Shown here: positions 15,843 through 24,128 of the stretch, piece by piece
How the letters are laid out: the number at the start of each line of letters is the position of its first letter
Numbering within the stretch: the stretch's first letter is position 1
Origin: Nitrososphaerota archaeon
GTDB lineage: Archaea > Thermoproteota > Nitrososphaeria > Nitrososphaerales > Gagatemarchaeaceae
NCBI GenBank assembly: GCA_027320425.1
Contig: DAHVLJ010000004.1
Coordinates: 1-64,000 of the forward strand
Length of the DNA: 64,000 bases
Direction: 5' to 3'
Program-made: the position numbers and the translations under genes
Notes under the pieces: generated by a model
What the model was told of the DNA's origin: nothing
What the model saw: the letters and a program-made list of their open reading frames with translations, nothing else
The model's database searches: none

Positions 15843-17046
15843 TGGTCTTGGTCCTCTCTTCCCCGTAAGAAACGACCTTCACCTTCACCCTGAGGCTTTC
15901 CTCCAGGTATCGGATCAGCGCCTTGCCCTCGGAGGGGAGCGAGCCGTCGAAGACTGCCCCGTGCAAGGACAGGGGAGACTCGAAGACGGGCTCCACGTCA
16001 GCGAGGCGGTCGGCGGCGGCCTCGAACCTGGTGACTTCGCTGCCGTCTAGCTTGTAGGCTGTGCACACCCTGAACTCGTCGACCTTGGACAGGACGTCGA
16101 GCTTCGAAACGGCGACCTGCTTCGCCCCGTTGAGGTCCAGGGCATATCTCAGCGAGACCAGGTCGAGCCACCCCACCCTCCTGGGCCTCCCCGTCGTCGC
16201 GCCGTATTCGTTCCCAAGTCTCCTGATCTTCTCGGCAAGGGGCCCCTCGGCCTCGCTTGGGAAGGGGCCGCTCCCCACCCTCGTGGTGTAGCACTTCATC
16301 ACTCCCAGCGACTCACCGGCCAGGCTTGGAGAGATGCCCAACCCTGCTGGGATGTAGCTCGCGGTAGTGTGGGTGGCGGTCACGAAGGGATACGTCCCGT
16401 GCAAGAGGTCCAGCAGGGTCCCCTGCGCGGTCTCGAACAGGACGTTACCGCCTCTGTCGGATATCTCCCTCACCCTCTCTCCAGCGTCGCCTGCGATCCC
16501 TTCGAGGAGCGCCTTCGCCTCTGCCCCCCAGGCCTGCAGCCCGGCGGGGTCCAAGGAGAACTTCCTGTAGAAGCCTGAAAGCGGGCCGTAGTCGAAGCCA
16601 CCGATCACGTCGCTGACCCTTGGGCTCAACCGAAGCGCGCGCAGCCCGTAGGACGGGCCGATCCCTCGCCTCGTGGTGCCTATCGCGGACGCCCCGCGCT
16701 CCTCCTCGAGCCTCGCGTCGAGCTCCTTGTCCAACGGGGTCACCAGGCTGCATCTGGCGTCCACGGTGACCCTGGACCTGGCCTCTCCTGGAAGCATTGA
16801 GAGTTCCTCGCTCAGCACAGCCGGGTCTACGGCGACCCCTGCCCCGATGAGGAGCTGCTTCCCCTTCAGCGCCCCTGAGGGGATGAGGTGGAACGTGTGC
16901 CTGCTGTCTCCTAAGACGACGGTGTGCCCGGCGTTGCTCCCGCCGTTGAACCTGGCCACAGCTTCGAACCCTCCGGAGAGATAGTCGACTATCTTGCCCT
17001 TGCCTTCATCCCCCCATTGCAGGCCGACTACCGAAAGGTTAGCCGT
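15832..17046 (-). CDS. purA: Adenylosuccinate synthetase, apparently with a non-canonical start codon
   Basis: Joins IMP and aspartate using GTP. The catalytic P-loop VVGLQWGDEGKGKIVDYL and the FNGGSNAGHTVVLGD motif are both present. The first in-frame ATG/GTG/TTG is the GTG at 16959, just before FNGGSNAGH, which would delete the P-loop and its catalytic Asp. No canonical start codon occurs in frame further upstream, where the frame runs back into guaB. ACG at 17044-17046 gives (M)ANLSVVGLQWGDEG, the expected N-terminus, 1 nt after the guaB TGA, and a product of 404 aa. Other motifs are RRGIGPSYGLRALR, GNVLFETAQGTLLDLLHGTYPFVTATHTT and TGRPRRVGWLD. Confidence 0.9.
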   Translation of the reverse strand, partial: TANLSVVGLQWGDEGKGKIVDYLSGGFEAVARFNGGSNAGHTVVLGDSRHTFHLIPSGALKGKQLLIGAGVAVDPAVLSEELSMLPGEARSRVTVDARCSLVTPLDKELDARLEEERGASAIGTTRRGIGPSYGLRALRLSPRVSDVIGGFDYGPLSGFYRKFSLDPAGLQAWGAEAKALLEGIAGDAGERVREISDRGGNVLFETAQGTLLDLLHGTYPFVTATHTTASYIPAGLGISPSLAGESLGVMKCYTTRVGSGPFPSEAEGPLAEKIRRLGNEYGATTGRPRRVGWLDLVSLRYALDLNGAKQVAVSKLDVLSKVDEFRVCTAYKLDGSEVTRFEAAADRLADVEPVFESPLSLHGAVFDGSLPSEGKALIRYLEESLRVKVKVVSYGEERTKTIEL

Positions 17047-17047
17047 G

Positions 17048-18523
17048 TCAGACCACCTTCTGGATGTCGTGAGGAAGGCTCTCTTTGTGCCCTGCCGAAG
17101 TGATCCGCATGAACTCTGACTTCTTCCTCAGCTCGGCCAGGTCGTGCGCCCCCGAGTAGCTCATCCCTGACCTGAGGCCCCCCACCAGCTGCCTGACAAC
17201 CTCTTCCACCTTACCTTTGTACGGGATCAGGCCCTCGACGCCCTCGGGGACGCTCTCCTCGATCACCTCTTCGATCACCTCGTCTTCCTTCGGGCCGGCG
17301 GTCTTCGTCTCCCTGACCCTCCTGTCGACGGTCGCGGCGAGAGAAGCCATCCCCCTCGTAAGCTTGTACCTGACCCCCTCTCTCAGGATGGTCGGGCCGG
17401 GGCTCTCTTCTGTCCCTGCGAAGAGGCTCCCTATCATGACGGTGGACGCACCCGCCGCGATCGCCTTGGTGACGTCCCCCGGGTTCCTGACCCCGCCGTC
17501 CCCGATGATCGGCACCCCGCTGTCCGCCGCCCCCGCGGCGCTGTCAAGTATGGCAGTGAGCTGCGGGACCCCGGACCCGGTGACCACCCTGGTGACGCAG
17601 ATGCTCCCCGAACCGACCCCCACCTTGACGGCGTCGGCCCCTGCTCTGATCAGGTCCTGGGCGCCCTTCGCCGTCGCGACGTTCCCCGCCACGACTTCCA
17701 CTTCTCCGAGCTCCCTCTTGATCCCCCTCAATGTTTCGATCGCGTAGGCAGAGTGTCCGTGCGCGATGTCCACCACGAGGGCGTCCGCCCCCGCGTCCAG
17801 CAGCCTCCTCGAGCGCTCCAGGTGGTCTCCTTTCACGCCGACGGCCGCCGCCACCCTGAGGCGCCCCTTCGAGTCCTTGGTGGCGTTTGGGAACTCCTTC
17901 CTCTTCATGATGTCTTTCGAGGTGACGAGCCCCGCGAGCCTCCCCTTTGCATCTAGGAGCGGGAGCTTCTCGATCTTGTTGGCGTGCAGCATCTCTTTCG
18001 CCTTGTCCATAGAGACTCCCTTCCCGGCCACCACCAGCTTGGAACGGGGGGTCATGACCTCCTTCACTTTACGGCTCATGCTGTCCTCCAGGGTCATGTC
18101 CCGCCTCGTGACCAGCCCCAACACCTTCTTCGAGCCGTCCACTATCACGATCCCGCCGACCTCCCTGTCCTTGATGATCCCCAGCGCCTGTCCCACCGTG
18201 GCCTCGGGACCGAGGGTGATCGGGTCCTCTATCACGACCCCCTCCGACCTCTTCACTTTCAGGACTTCGGACACCTGCTCTTCGATGGTGAGGAACCTGT
18301 GTATCACCCCTATCCCCCCGAGGCGCGCTAGAGCGATCGCCATGGTAGACTCGGTCACGGTATCCATGTTAGCGCTCACGATGGGGACGCTGAGCCTTAT
18401 CCCGCGTGAGAAGTAGGTCCTCGTGTCTGCGTCCCTGCGCGATTTCACGTCGGAGAACTTTGGCACAAGGAGGACGTCGTCGAAAGTGAGGCCCACCCGG
18501 AGGTCGGATGCGGAATCCTTCAC
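17048..18523 (-). CDS. guaB: Inosine-5'-monophosphate dehydrogenase
   Basis: Oxidises IMP to XMP, the first committed step to GMP. The 491-aa protein has the N-terminal [15 protein letters not shown], two CBS modules ([19 protein letters not shown]-like and [20 protein letters not shown]), the flavodoxin-like barrel with VDIAHGHS and [18 protein letters not shown] containing the catalytic Cys, and [20 protein letters not shown]. The CBS pair is the usual site for nucleotide feedback. It is the first gene of guaB-purA-purB, and a TATA box ends about 24 nt upstream. Confidence 0.97.
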   Translation of the reverse strand: MKDSASDLRVGLTFDDVLLVPKFSDVKSRRDADTRTYFSRGIRLSVPIVSANMDTVTESTMAIALARLGGIGVIHRFLTIEEQVSEVLKVKRSEGVVIEDPITLGPEATVGQALGIIKDREVGGIVIVDGSKKVLGLVTRRDMTLEDSMSRKVKEVMTPRSKLVVAGKGVSMDKAKEMLHANKIEKLPLLDAKGRLAGLVTSKDIMKRKEFPNATKDSKGRLRVAAAVGVKGDHLERSRRLLDAGADALVVDIAHGHSAYAIETLRGIKRELGEVEVVAGNVATAKGAQDLIRAGADAVKVGVGSGSICVTRVVTGSGVPQLTAILDSAAGAADSGVPIIGDGGVRNPGDVTKAIAAGASTVMIGSLFAGTEESPGPTILREGVRYKLTRGMASLAATVDRRVRETKTAGPKEDEVIEEVIEESVPEGVEGLIPYKGKVEEVVRQLVGGLRSGMSYSGAHDLAELRKKSEFMRITSAGHKESLPHDIQKVV

Positions 18524-18546
18524 TTGACGGAGACTTCTTTCGTCAG

Positions 18547-18552
18547 TTTATA
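18547..18552 (-). promoter_or_regulatory. TATA box of guaB-purA-purB
   Basis: The minus strand reads CTATAAACT with TATAAA 24-29 nt before the guaB ATG, consistent with a leaderless operon transcript. Confidence 0.6.
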
Positions 18553-18568
18553 GCGTTTTTGGAGTAGA

Positions 18569-18686
18569 CGCCGGGACAGGGATTTGAACCCTGAATTCCT
18601 TTTCAGGAAACAGGCTGTCTCCCTTTTTTGGTTTCCAGGCCTACGCAGTTGCACTTCTGCGCCCTACCAGATTAGGCGATCCCGGC
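18569..18686 (-). tRNA. tRNA-Ser(GGA) with two introns
   Basis: The 118-nt stretch folds as a class II tRNA only if two 16-nt introns are removed. Acceptor GCCGGGA pairs with TCCCGGC, discriminator G. The D stem is GCC/GGC. The 5' anticodon strand reads CA-[intron 18642-18657]-GGC, which rejoins as CAGGC and pairs perfectly with GCCTG. The anticodon loop CTGGAA-[intron 18617-18632]-A gives anticodon GGA at the canonical 37/38 splice position. A long variable arm (TTCC/GGAA stem) and T arm CAGGG-TTCAAAT-CCCTG follow. The mature length would be 86 nt. Boundaries of the first intron can shift by one base. CCA is not encoded. Bulge-helix-bulge structures were not verified. Confidence 0.85.
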
Positions 18687-18709
18687 GTTCGAAGGCCTGG
18701 CTCCGGTCG

Positions 18710-18716
18710 TTTAAAA
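18710..18716 (-). promoter_or_regulatory. TATA box of tRNA-Ser
   Basis: The minus strand reads TTTTAAA centred about 27 nt before the tRNA 5' end, the expected archaeal spacing. It lies at the very end of the cbf5 gene. Confidence 0.55.
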
Positions 18717-18718
18717 CC

Positions 18719-19738
18719 TCAACCCGACTTTTTCACGCCGGCTTCCGCAGCAGGCTTCGCGTGCGTCTTCCACATCCGGGGATACGTGCCGCTCTTCATC
18801 ACGACCCTTTCAGTGGTGGAAGCCAGCCCTTTCTTATGCGCCTGGATCTCAGCGGTGGGCATCAGAGCCTTTCCTATGGCGATCAGCTCGTTCTTCGAGC
18901 TCATCAATGCGAGCGTGTCGTCCTTGTTGACCCCCTCGGACACCGCGAGTATCCCTGGAATCCCTAGCCTTGCCCCATGGCAGATGGCGTCCACGGCCGA
19001 GTCCCTTACCACGATCTTCGGTATGTTCCCCAGGCACTCCTCTATCGGGAGGATGGACTTCCTCAGCGGCTCCTCGTCCCCCGCCTTCAGCCTGAACATG
19101 GCGTCGCTCAGCTGGTGCAGAGTGACCAGGCCGTTCTCTTCTACAAGCGGACCTACGCGCGTCCTTCGAAGCTCGACCATGGTGGCCCCCACCCCGAGGA
19201 CCTCTCCGATGTCATACACGAGCTTCCTGATGTACGTGCCCGACTGGCAGACGACCCTGAACAGGAACAGGTTTCCCTGTGACTCGGTTATCTCGAGCTC
19301 GTAGATCGCCCTGCTCCTTGTCTGCCTGCTTACTGAAGAGCGCTGGGGCGGGCGCTGGAAGATCTCCCCTGTGAACTCCTTCGTGATCGAGTCGAACTGC
19401 TTTCTCGGTACAGAAGAGTGGATCCTCATCACGCCGCGATACTCCTTCGGGAACATCAGCAGAAGGCTCAGCGCCCTGGTGGACTGTCCGAGCCCGATCG
19501 GGAGAAGGCCCGAAACTGGAGGGTCCAGGGTCCCGCTGTGGCCGGCTTTCTCCATCCCGACAAGCCTGCGGGTCCAGGCGACGACCTCGTGGCTGGTGGG
19601 TCCCCTCGGCTTGTCCAGAGGTATGAGGCCGTACTCCAGGTAAGACTGCACCGGACGGGACCTCGGAGCGGAGCCGTGGGTTGGGTCAGTGACCTCTTCG
19701 TCGAGGACCACCATCTTCTGGGAGACCACTTCAGTCAC
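18719..19738 (-). CDS. cbf5: tRNA/rRNA pseudouridine synthase Cbf5
   Basis: Catalytic subunit of H/ACA sRNPs and a stand-alone tRNA pseudouridine-55 synthase in archaea. The 339-aa chain has LDKPRGPTSHEVVAW and the catalytic-Asp motif AGHSGTLDPPVSGLLPIGLG, then VCQSGTYIRKLVYDIG, and a C-terminal PUA domain from about residue 250 (KIVVRDSAVDAICHGARLGIPGI). It overlaps cmk by 8 nt and is the last protein gene of the long ribosomal superoperon. The L14e gene often found just before it in other archaea is missing. Confidence 0.96.
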   Translation of the reverse strand: MTEVVSQKMVVLDEEVTDPTHGSAPRSRPVQSYLEYGLIPLDKPRGPTSHEVVAWTRRLVGMEKAGHSGTLDPPVSGLLPIGLGQSTRALSLLLMFPKEYRGVMRIHSSVPRKQFDSITKEFTGEIFQRPPQRSSVSRQTRSRAIYELEITESQGNLFLFRVVCQSGTYIRKLVYDIGEVLGVGATMVELRRTRVGPLVEENGLVTLHQLSDAMFRLKAGDEEPLRKSILPIEECLGNIPKIVVRDSAVDAICHGARLGIPGILAVSEGVNKDDTLALMSSKNELIAIGKALMPTAEIQAHKKGLASTTERVVMKSGTYPRMWKTHAKPAAEAGVKKSG

Positions 19739-20291
19739 TTCTGCTCTTGAGGAAGTGGATCACGATGTCTGCCACCCTGGCTTCGTCTATGGCGTCGGTC
19801 TCGACCACGAGATCGAAGGGAGTGAGGTCCGTGCCGAACTCGATTCCATAGATCTTCTTGTACAGCTTGTAGTTTTCGGTGTCCCTCACAGAGAGTATCT
19901 CCTTGCACTTGGAGATGGAGATCCCGTCCCTCTTCGACATCCTGGTGGCCCGGCTCTTCACGCTCCCGGACAGCCAGACCTTGACGCCGTCCTTCGTCAG
20001 CCATGGGACAGGATAGCTGGTTATCACCACGTCTCCCCGCTTCGCCTTCTGGATCAGCCGTGCGTCCACCTCCTTGTCGAAGTCAGAGGAGCGCTTCCTT
20101 TCCTGCAGGAACTTCATCCCGTCGCCCTTGTCCCACCAGTCGTCCCCCCCAGGGGTGTATCCTTCTTCCACCGCCATCTCCTTGAGCACGTCTCCTCCCC
20201 CGAGCATGGGGGTCCCAAGGGCTTCGGCGACCTTCCTTGAAACGGTGGTCTTTCCTACGGCAGGCATCCCCGAGATGATTATCGCCTTCAA
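19731..20291 (-). CDS. cmk: Cytidylate kinase, archaeal type
   Basis: Phosphorylates CMP/dCMP. A 186-aa P-loop kinase with IIISGMPAVGKTTVSRKVAEALG, and the archaeal-type DVVITSYPVPWL, KVWLSGSVKSRATRMSKRDGISISKCKEIL and YGIEFGTDLTPFDLVVETD segments. This arrangement matches the archaeal Cmk family next to secY-adkA rather than bacterial Cmk. It lies between the EMC3-like gene and cbf5. Confidence 0.93.
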   Translation of the reverse strand: MKAIIISGMPAVGKTTVSRKVAEALGTPMLGGGDVLKEMAVEEGYTPGGDDWWDKGDGMKFLQERKRSSDFDKEVDARLIQKAKRGDVVITSYPVPWLTKDGVKVWLSGSVKSRATRMSKRDGISISKCKEILSVRDTENYKLYKKIYGIEFGTDLTPFDLVVETDAIDEARVADIVIHFLKSRSD

Positions 20292-20300
20292 GGGGCCCCT

Positions 20301-21230
20301 CTATGGAGTGGTGTGAAGGAGGCGGCCCAGCATCGTGGAGAACGTGAAGGAGCTGAGGAAGTACCACCAGAAGAGGCTCACCTGATAGACCGATGCTATC
20401 TGCGTCAGCCCCGCGAAGTAGGGGATCGGAAGCGGGGTATACGCGACGATCACCCCGTAACCTCCTAGGAAGGTCGCCATCAGGTAGTAGACGCCGAGCA
20501 GCGGGACGAAAGTGATGGCGGTGACCTTGAGCCTTGCCCTCTGGACCTTGAACTGCTCCTGCTGCACCTGCAGCTCCCTCTTCTTGAGCTTGTCGAGCTT
20601 CGCCTTGTCTTTGGCTAGCGTGGCCTCCCTCTTCTCCTTGTTGAAGGCGTTGACCTCGGCCCTCATCTTGCGCTCCGCGTTCAGGTCCACCATGCGCTTC
20701 GTCACGAGCTGGGTGACCGTCCCGAGCCCGACCGAAGTGAGGGTGACGAGGACCGTGGATATGGGCGGGGTGTACTGAGGGATGGTGAACGTCTTCTGGG
20801 CGGAGACCGCTCCCGCGGTGGCAACCACCGGGTGGGGCCCGGACTTCGAACTCTGCGGGATCCAGAAGAGGCACGCGGTGAGGGCACCGCTCGGCCCCGT
20901 CCTGCAGTAGGTCACGCCCGCGGACGTGCCGTTGGTGAGCTGAAGCGCCGTGCCGTCGAACGTGATAGAGACGTTGTCGTTGGCTGGGAACCCTGACCCT
21001 GTCACGGTGACCGAAGCCCCGGAGATATCGGTTGAGGGGTTGAGCGCTATCACGGTGGAAGGCGTCGAACCAGTCCCTCCTACGGAGGTCGTCCCCTTCG
21101 GGGTGAAGGCTGGGAGGACCACGTAGTATCCCACGAGGACGACGATGAGCGCGATCAGGACGTACGTCATGATCCTGGTGCTACCGCCTGACCCGGAGCC
21201 TGTCTGGTGCCCCTTGCTCATGGCGATCAT
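20301..21230 (-). CDS. EMC3/TMCO1 (DUF106, YidC-superfamily) membrane insertase with an extracytoplasmic Ig-like domain
   Basis: The 309-aa protein begins with a transmembrane helix (ITYVLIALIVVLVGYYVVL-like, residues 20-40), then an outside domain with Ig/IPT-like strands (VIALNPSTDISGASVTVTGSGFP and NVSITFDG), then a second membrane helix at about 163-185. A basic coiled coil follows (AERKMRAEVNAFNKEKREATL and on) with two more helices at the end. The coiled-coil and membrane layout is that of archaeal DUF106/Oxa1-superfamily insertases, which sit beside secY. The start overlaps the adkA stop as ATGA. The Ig-like insert is not part of the classic family core. Confidence 0.85.
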   Translation of the reverse strand: MIAMSKGHQTGSGSGGSTRIMTYVLIALIVVLVGYYVVLPAFTPKGTTSVGGTGSTPSTVIALNPSTDISGASVTVTGSGFPANDNVSITFDGTALQLTNGTSAGVTYCRTGPSGALTACLFWIPQSSKSGPHPVVATAGAVSAQKTFTIPQYTPPISTVLVTLTSVGLGTVTQLVTKRMVDLNAERKMRAEVNAFNKEKREATLAKDKAKLDKLKKRELQVQQEQFKVQRARLKVTAITFVPLLGVYYLMATFLGGYGVIVAYTPLPIPYFAGLTQIASVYQVSLFWWYFLSSFTFSTMLGRLLHTTP

Positions 21231-21799
21231 TTGCTGGCTCCCGACAGCATCTTGACAAGTGATTCGGCCACTTCGTCCTGCAAGCCCTGGGTGTTCTTGA
21301 CGACGGTCATGGGCGCTCCGGTGAGAGTCGAAGATGTCGCCAGGAAGCTCCTCGCGAGGGAGAGCTCTTCCATCAGGCTTTCGTGCGTCGCCGCGTCCCG
21401 ATATCTGGTGGAGTCCGAGGCCCGCCTTTGAGCGATCTCGTACGGCGAAGCCTCGACGAGGATCAGGTGAGTGGGCTTCATCGCCCTCACCACGTCGAAG
21501 GGGAGGCCGGGCCAGAACCCCTCCGGCGTCCTGATGAAGAGATGCGTGTCCACAACGACGAGCTTTTCCTTCATGGTGGCTATCCTCGCAGCGGCCGCCT
21601 TCTGGAGCTTCTTCTGCTTCTCAACTGGGAGCTTGCGGAGCTCGTCCCTGTGCTTGACGAACTTCATCGATATCCCGGTTTCGAGCATCAGGCTCCCGAA
21701 GTTCACCAGCTTCGCGCCCTTGAACCCTGACACGAGCTTCGTCACCACCGTCGTCTTCCCGACGCCCGGAATCCCCACGACCACGGCGCGGAGCTTCAT
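21227..21799 (-). CDS. adkA: Adenylate kinase, archaeal type
   Basis: Interconverts AMP, ADP and ATP. A 190-aa P-loop kinase with VVVGIPGVGKTTVVTKL at the N-terminus, the archaeal NFGSLMLETG segment, RDELRKLPVEKQKKLQKAAA, VVVDTHLFIRTPEGFWPGLP and the arginine-rich RRASDSTRYRD lid region. It lies immediately after secY, the conserved position in archaeal spc operons. Confidence 0.95.
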   Translation of the reverse strand: MKLRAVVVGIPGVGKTTVVTKLVSGFKGAKLVNFGSLMLETGISMKFVKHRDELRKLPVEKQKKLQKAAAARIATMKEKLVVVDTHLFIRTPEGFWPGLPFDVVRAMKPTHLILVEASPYEIAQRRASDSTRYRDAATHESLMEELSLARSFLATSSTLTGAPMTVVKNTQGLQDEVAESLVKMLSGASK

Positions 21800-21802
21800 C
21801 TC

Positions 21803-23236
21803 TCAACTTGCTCCTATGAGGCCGGCGAGCGCAGGGGATATCTCCTCCACCTGCTCCTTCAGCAGCATCTGGTAGTACTGAAGGATGATGTCCACCATGA
21901 GCAGTATCCCTATCCCTGTCCCGAACACGCCGAACAGGTCGGAGACCCCTGCTATGAGCCCGATCAGGATGCCTCCTATGATGGTCAGCGTTGGGATGTA
22001 TCTGTTCAGCATCTGCTCTATCGACAGCCCAGAGCGCCTGAATCCGGGCACCTGCACGTCCGCGTCCATCAGGTTCTTGGCTACCGCCCGTGGATTGAGC
22101 CCGCCTATCTCGACCCAGAGCCTGGCGAATATCACGGCCATCCCGACGAGATACAACAGGTAGATGACGGAGTGGACGGGGTCGGCGAGCGTCTGCTGGA
22201 ACGACTGCGGCGGGGTGACGTAGTAGACCAGGCCGCCTATAGGCTGGGCCCCGCTGGTGGAGTTAGCCGAGGGGAACTGGGCCAGATAATGCAGCCACCA
22301 CGGAGGGTTGGCTGACGAGTAGTTCGCGAGCAGCCTCGCGAAGAAGGTGACGTTCGCCCCGAGGGCTGAGACGAGGATGACGGGGATGTTAGAGACGTAC
22401 AGGAGCTTTATCGGATATACCCCCTGGAACCCTCTGTACTTTATCGAGGTGATCGGGAGCTCTATCCTGATCCCTTCGACATAGACCAGGACGAGGATCA
22501 TCACCAGAGTGAGCGTGAACGTGAGGAGGCTCGGATACTTGAAATCCCTGATCAGGACGCTGCTGACGTTGTTGTTGAAGAACTCGCTGATGGTCTCCGG
22601 GATGAAGCCGAAGAGCTGGGTGACACCGGTGGACACCTGGAAGGGGATCGGCGAAAACGTGTACCACATCACGGTCTGACAGACGCCCGCGAGGATGAAC
22701 AGGCTGACTCCGCTTCCTATCCCCCACCCCTTCTGGATCATCTCGTCAAGAAGGAGGACCATGATGCTTGCTATGACCAGCTGGATGAATATGACGAAGT
22801 CCTGGTTGGTGGACAGGACTCCCAGCGCGCCGCCGAATATGTACGCCAGCGACTCCCCCACGATCACGATGATGGTGAGGAACTTCGTCGCGGACCCGAA
22901 TATGGCCCTGTCGTTGGAGTCGCTCATGTCCAGCTTGATGATGTCGCTGCCGACGAGCAGCTGGAGGATCAGCCCTGCCGTCACGATGGGGCCTATGCCG
23001 AGCGTCATCAGAGTCCCTTGGGCGGATGCGAAGACGACTCTGAGGAACGTCGACTGGTTGTTGGCGGCCGCCGTCCCCGTAAGGCCGAACAGCGGGGTCG
23101 CAGCCATCACAAGATATGCGATCAGGGCGATGCCGGTCCAGACGAACCGCTCGTTGAGCGACGGCTTCTTCTCTGGCTTCGGGATCTCAGGCAGTACCGT
23201 GCCTACGCTCTTGATGAAGTCACGCAATGAAGCCAA
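21803..23236 (-). CDS. secY: Protein translocase subunit SecY
   Basis: The channel subunit of the Sec translocon, 477 aa with about ten membrane helices. Family marks are the N-terminal amphipathic stretch IPKPEKKPSLNERFVWTGIALIAYLVM, the plug region after TPLFGL, LLQLLVGSDIIKLDMSDSNDRAIFGSATK, VYVEGIRIELPI and the C-terminal PGFRRSGLSIEQMLNRYIPTLTIIGG loop that contacts the ribosome. It follows L15 in the canonical order L30-L15-secY-adkA. Confidence 0.97.
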   Translation of the reverse strand: MASLRDFIKSVGTVLPEIPKPEKKPSLNERFVWTGIALIAYLVMAATPLFGLTGTAAANNQSTFLRVVFASAQGTLMTLGIGPIVTAGLILQLLVGSDIIKLDMSDSNDRAIFGSATKFLTIIVIVGESLAYIFGGALGVLSTNQDFVIFIQLVIASIMVLLLDEMIQKGWGIGSGVSLFILAGVCQTVMWYTFSPIPFQVSTGVTQLFGFIPETISEFFNNNVSSVLIRDFKYPSLLTFTLTLVMILVLVYVEGIRIELPITSIKYRGFQGVYPIKLLYVSNIPVILVSALGANVTFFARLLANYSSANPPWWLHYLAQFPSANSTSGAQPIGGLVYYVTPPQSFQQTLADPVHSVIYLLYLVGMAVIFARLWVEIGGLNPRAVAKNLMDADVQVPGFRRSGLSIEQMLNRYIPTLTIIGGILIGLIAGVSDLFGVFGTGIGILLMVDIILQYYQMLLKEQVEEISPALAGLIGAS

Positions 23237-23247
23237 TGGCTGGGGCT

Positions 23248-23649
23248 TTACTCCTGGACTAGGATTTTTCCGCCCGCGGCCTGTATTTTAGCCTGAGCCT
23301 TCTCTGTAAAGGATGCGACCTTCACTTCATAGGCTCCTTTGACCGCGCCGGATCCGAGAAGCTTGTCGACCCCCATCGATGTGAGGTCCAGTGACTTCAC
23401 CCCCAACGCTATCCCGTCCAGCTCCCCCACGTTCACCCACCTGGCAGGCTTGATGTATCCCGGTGGCCTGAACGGGTCTCTGCCGAAGTGGTCGGGGTCG
23501 TTGATGACGAGCCAGCTCCACTTGTGTTTGTGGAGCCCTGCGTTCCCGTGCCCCCCCTGCTTTCCAGAGTGCCTGTGCTGGCCTATCTGCCCGTACCCGT
23601 GGGTCCTCATCCCCCTGTAGCGCCTTCCCTTGCGGGCCCTTGTCGGCAA
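23248..23649 (-). CDS. rpl15: 50S ribosomal protein L15 (uL15)
   Basis: A 133-aa protein with the glycine/histidine-rich N-terminus THGYGQIGQHRHSGKQGGHGNAG that threads into 23S rRNA, then INDPDHFGRDPFRPPG and a C-terminal globular part ending AKAQAKIQAAGGKILVQE-like. It is placed between L30 and secY. Confidence 0.96.
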   Translation of the reverse strand: MPTRARKGRRYRGMRTHGYGQIGQHRHSGKQGGHGNAGLHKHKWSWLVINDPDHFGRDPFRPPGYIKPARWVNVGELDGIALGVKSLDLTSMGVDKLLGSGAVKGAYEVKVASFTEKAQAKIQAAGGKILVQE

Positions 23650-23650
23650 A

Positions 23651-24124
23651 TCAGAACATCCTCCTCACTATCTCTTCCAGCTTCGGATTCTTCCCTAGCA
23701 GCCCCTTCTCACTGAACTGCCTTCTCATGGACCGCCTGAAGCCCCCCTTCGGAGGCGCCAGTCTGAAGTATGGCAGGACCCCTCCCACCGCCGAGAGCCT
23801 CGACTGGTCTTTCATCATCTTGGCGGCCAGCTCTTTGTGGCTCTTGAAGCCTAGCCCCTTCAACGCGTCCTTGTCAAGCACCTTCGTCTTGCTCACCATC
23901 CCCTTCTTCGAAAGGAGGTCGGCGAGCAGCGGTTCCTCCACCGGGGTCCAAGCGATGTAGTCCTTGCAGAGCCTCAGCATCCCCACGGTAGGCTCGTCGT
24001 CTGTGACGACAGAAGCTGAGAACTTCTTTGCCACCCAGAGCTCGTTGAGGGATTTGCGCACCGGTGCTGAGCTGTTTATCGAGCCGTGGAGGTTTACCAC
24101 TAGGATTAGTCCCATTTTCACCAT
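23651..24124 (-). CDS. rpl30: 50S ribosomal protein L30 (uL30)
   Basis: The 157-aa archaeal long form: LILVVNLHGSINSSAPVRKSLNELWVAKKFSASVV, then a C-terminal extension ending in PPKGGFRRSMRRQFSEKGLLG. The ATG at 24122-24124 follows a GGAGA ribosome-binding sequence. A second ATG three codons later is also possible. The frame is open further upstream but there overlaps the end of S5. Confidence 0.94.
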   Translation of the reverse strand: MVKMGLILVVNLHGSINSSAPVRKSLNELWVAKKFSASVVTDDEPTVGMLRLCKDYIAWTPVEEPLLADLLSKKGMVSKTKVLDKDALKGLGFKSHKELAAKMMKDQSRLSAVGGVLPYFRLAPPKGGFRRSMRRQFSEKGLLGKNPKLEEIVRRMF

Positions 24125-24128
24125 TCTC

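Noticed and set aside
18600-18625. A CTGAAAA loop with a TTTC/GGAA stem that looks like a tRNA-Phe(GAA) anticodon arm
   Set aside because: It would leave only one nucleotide before the T stem. As the long variable arm of tRNA-Ser it fits perfectly.
18643-18662. A CGCAG/CTGCG hairpin with TGCAA in the loop, suggesting tRNA-Cys(GCA)
   Set aside because: The loop has eight bases, the discriminator is G rather than U, and the remaining sequence cannot complete a cloverleaf. It is better explained as the first intron of tRNA-Ser.
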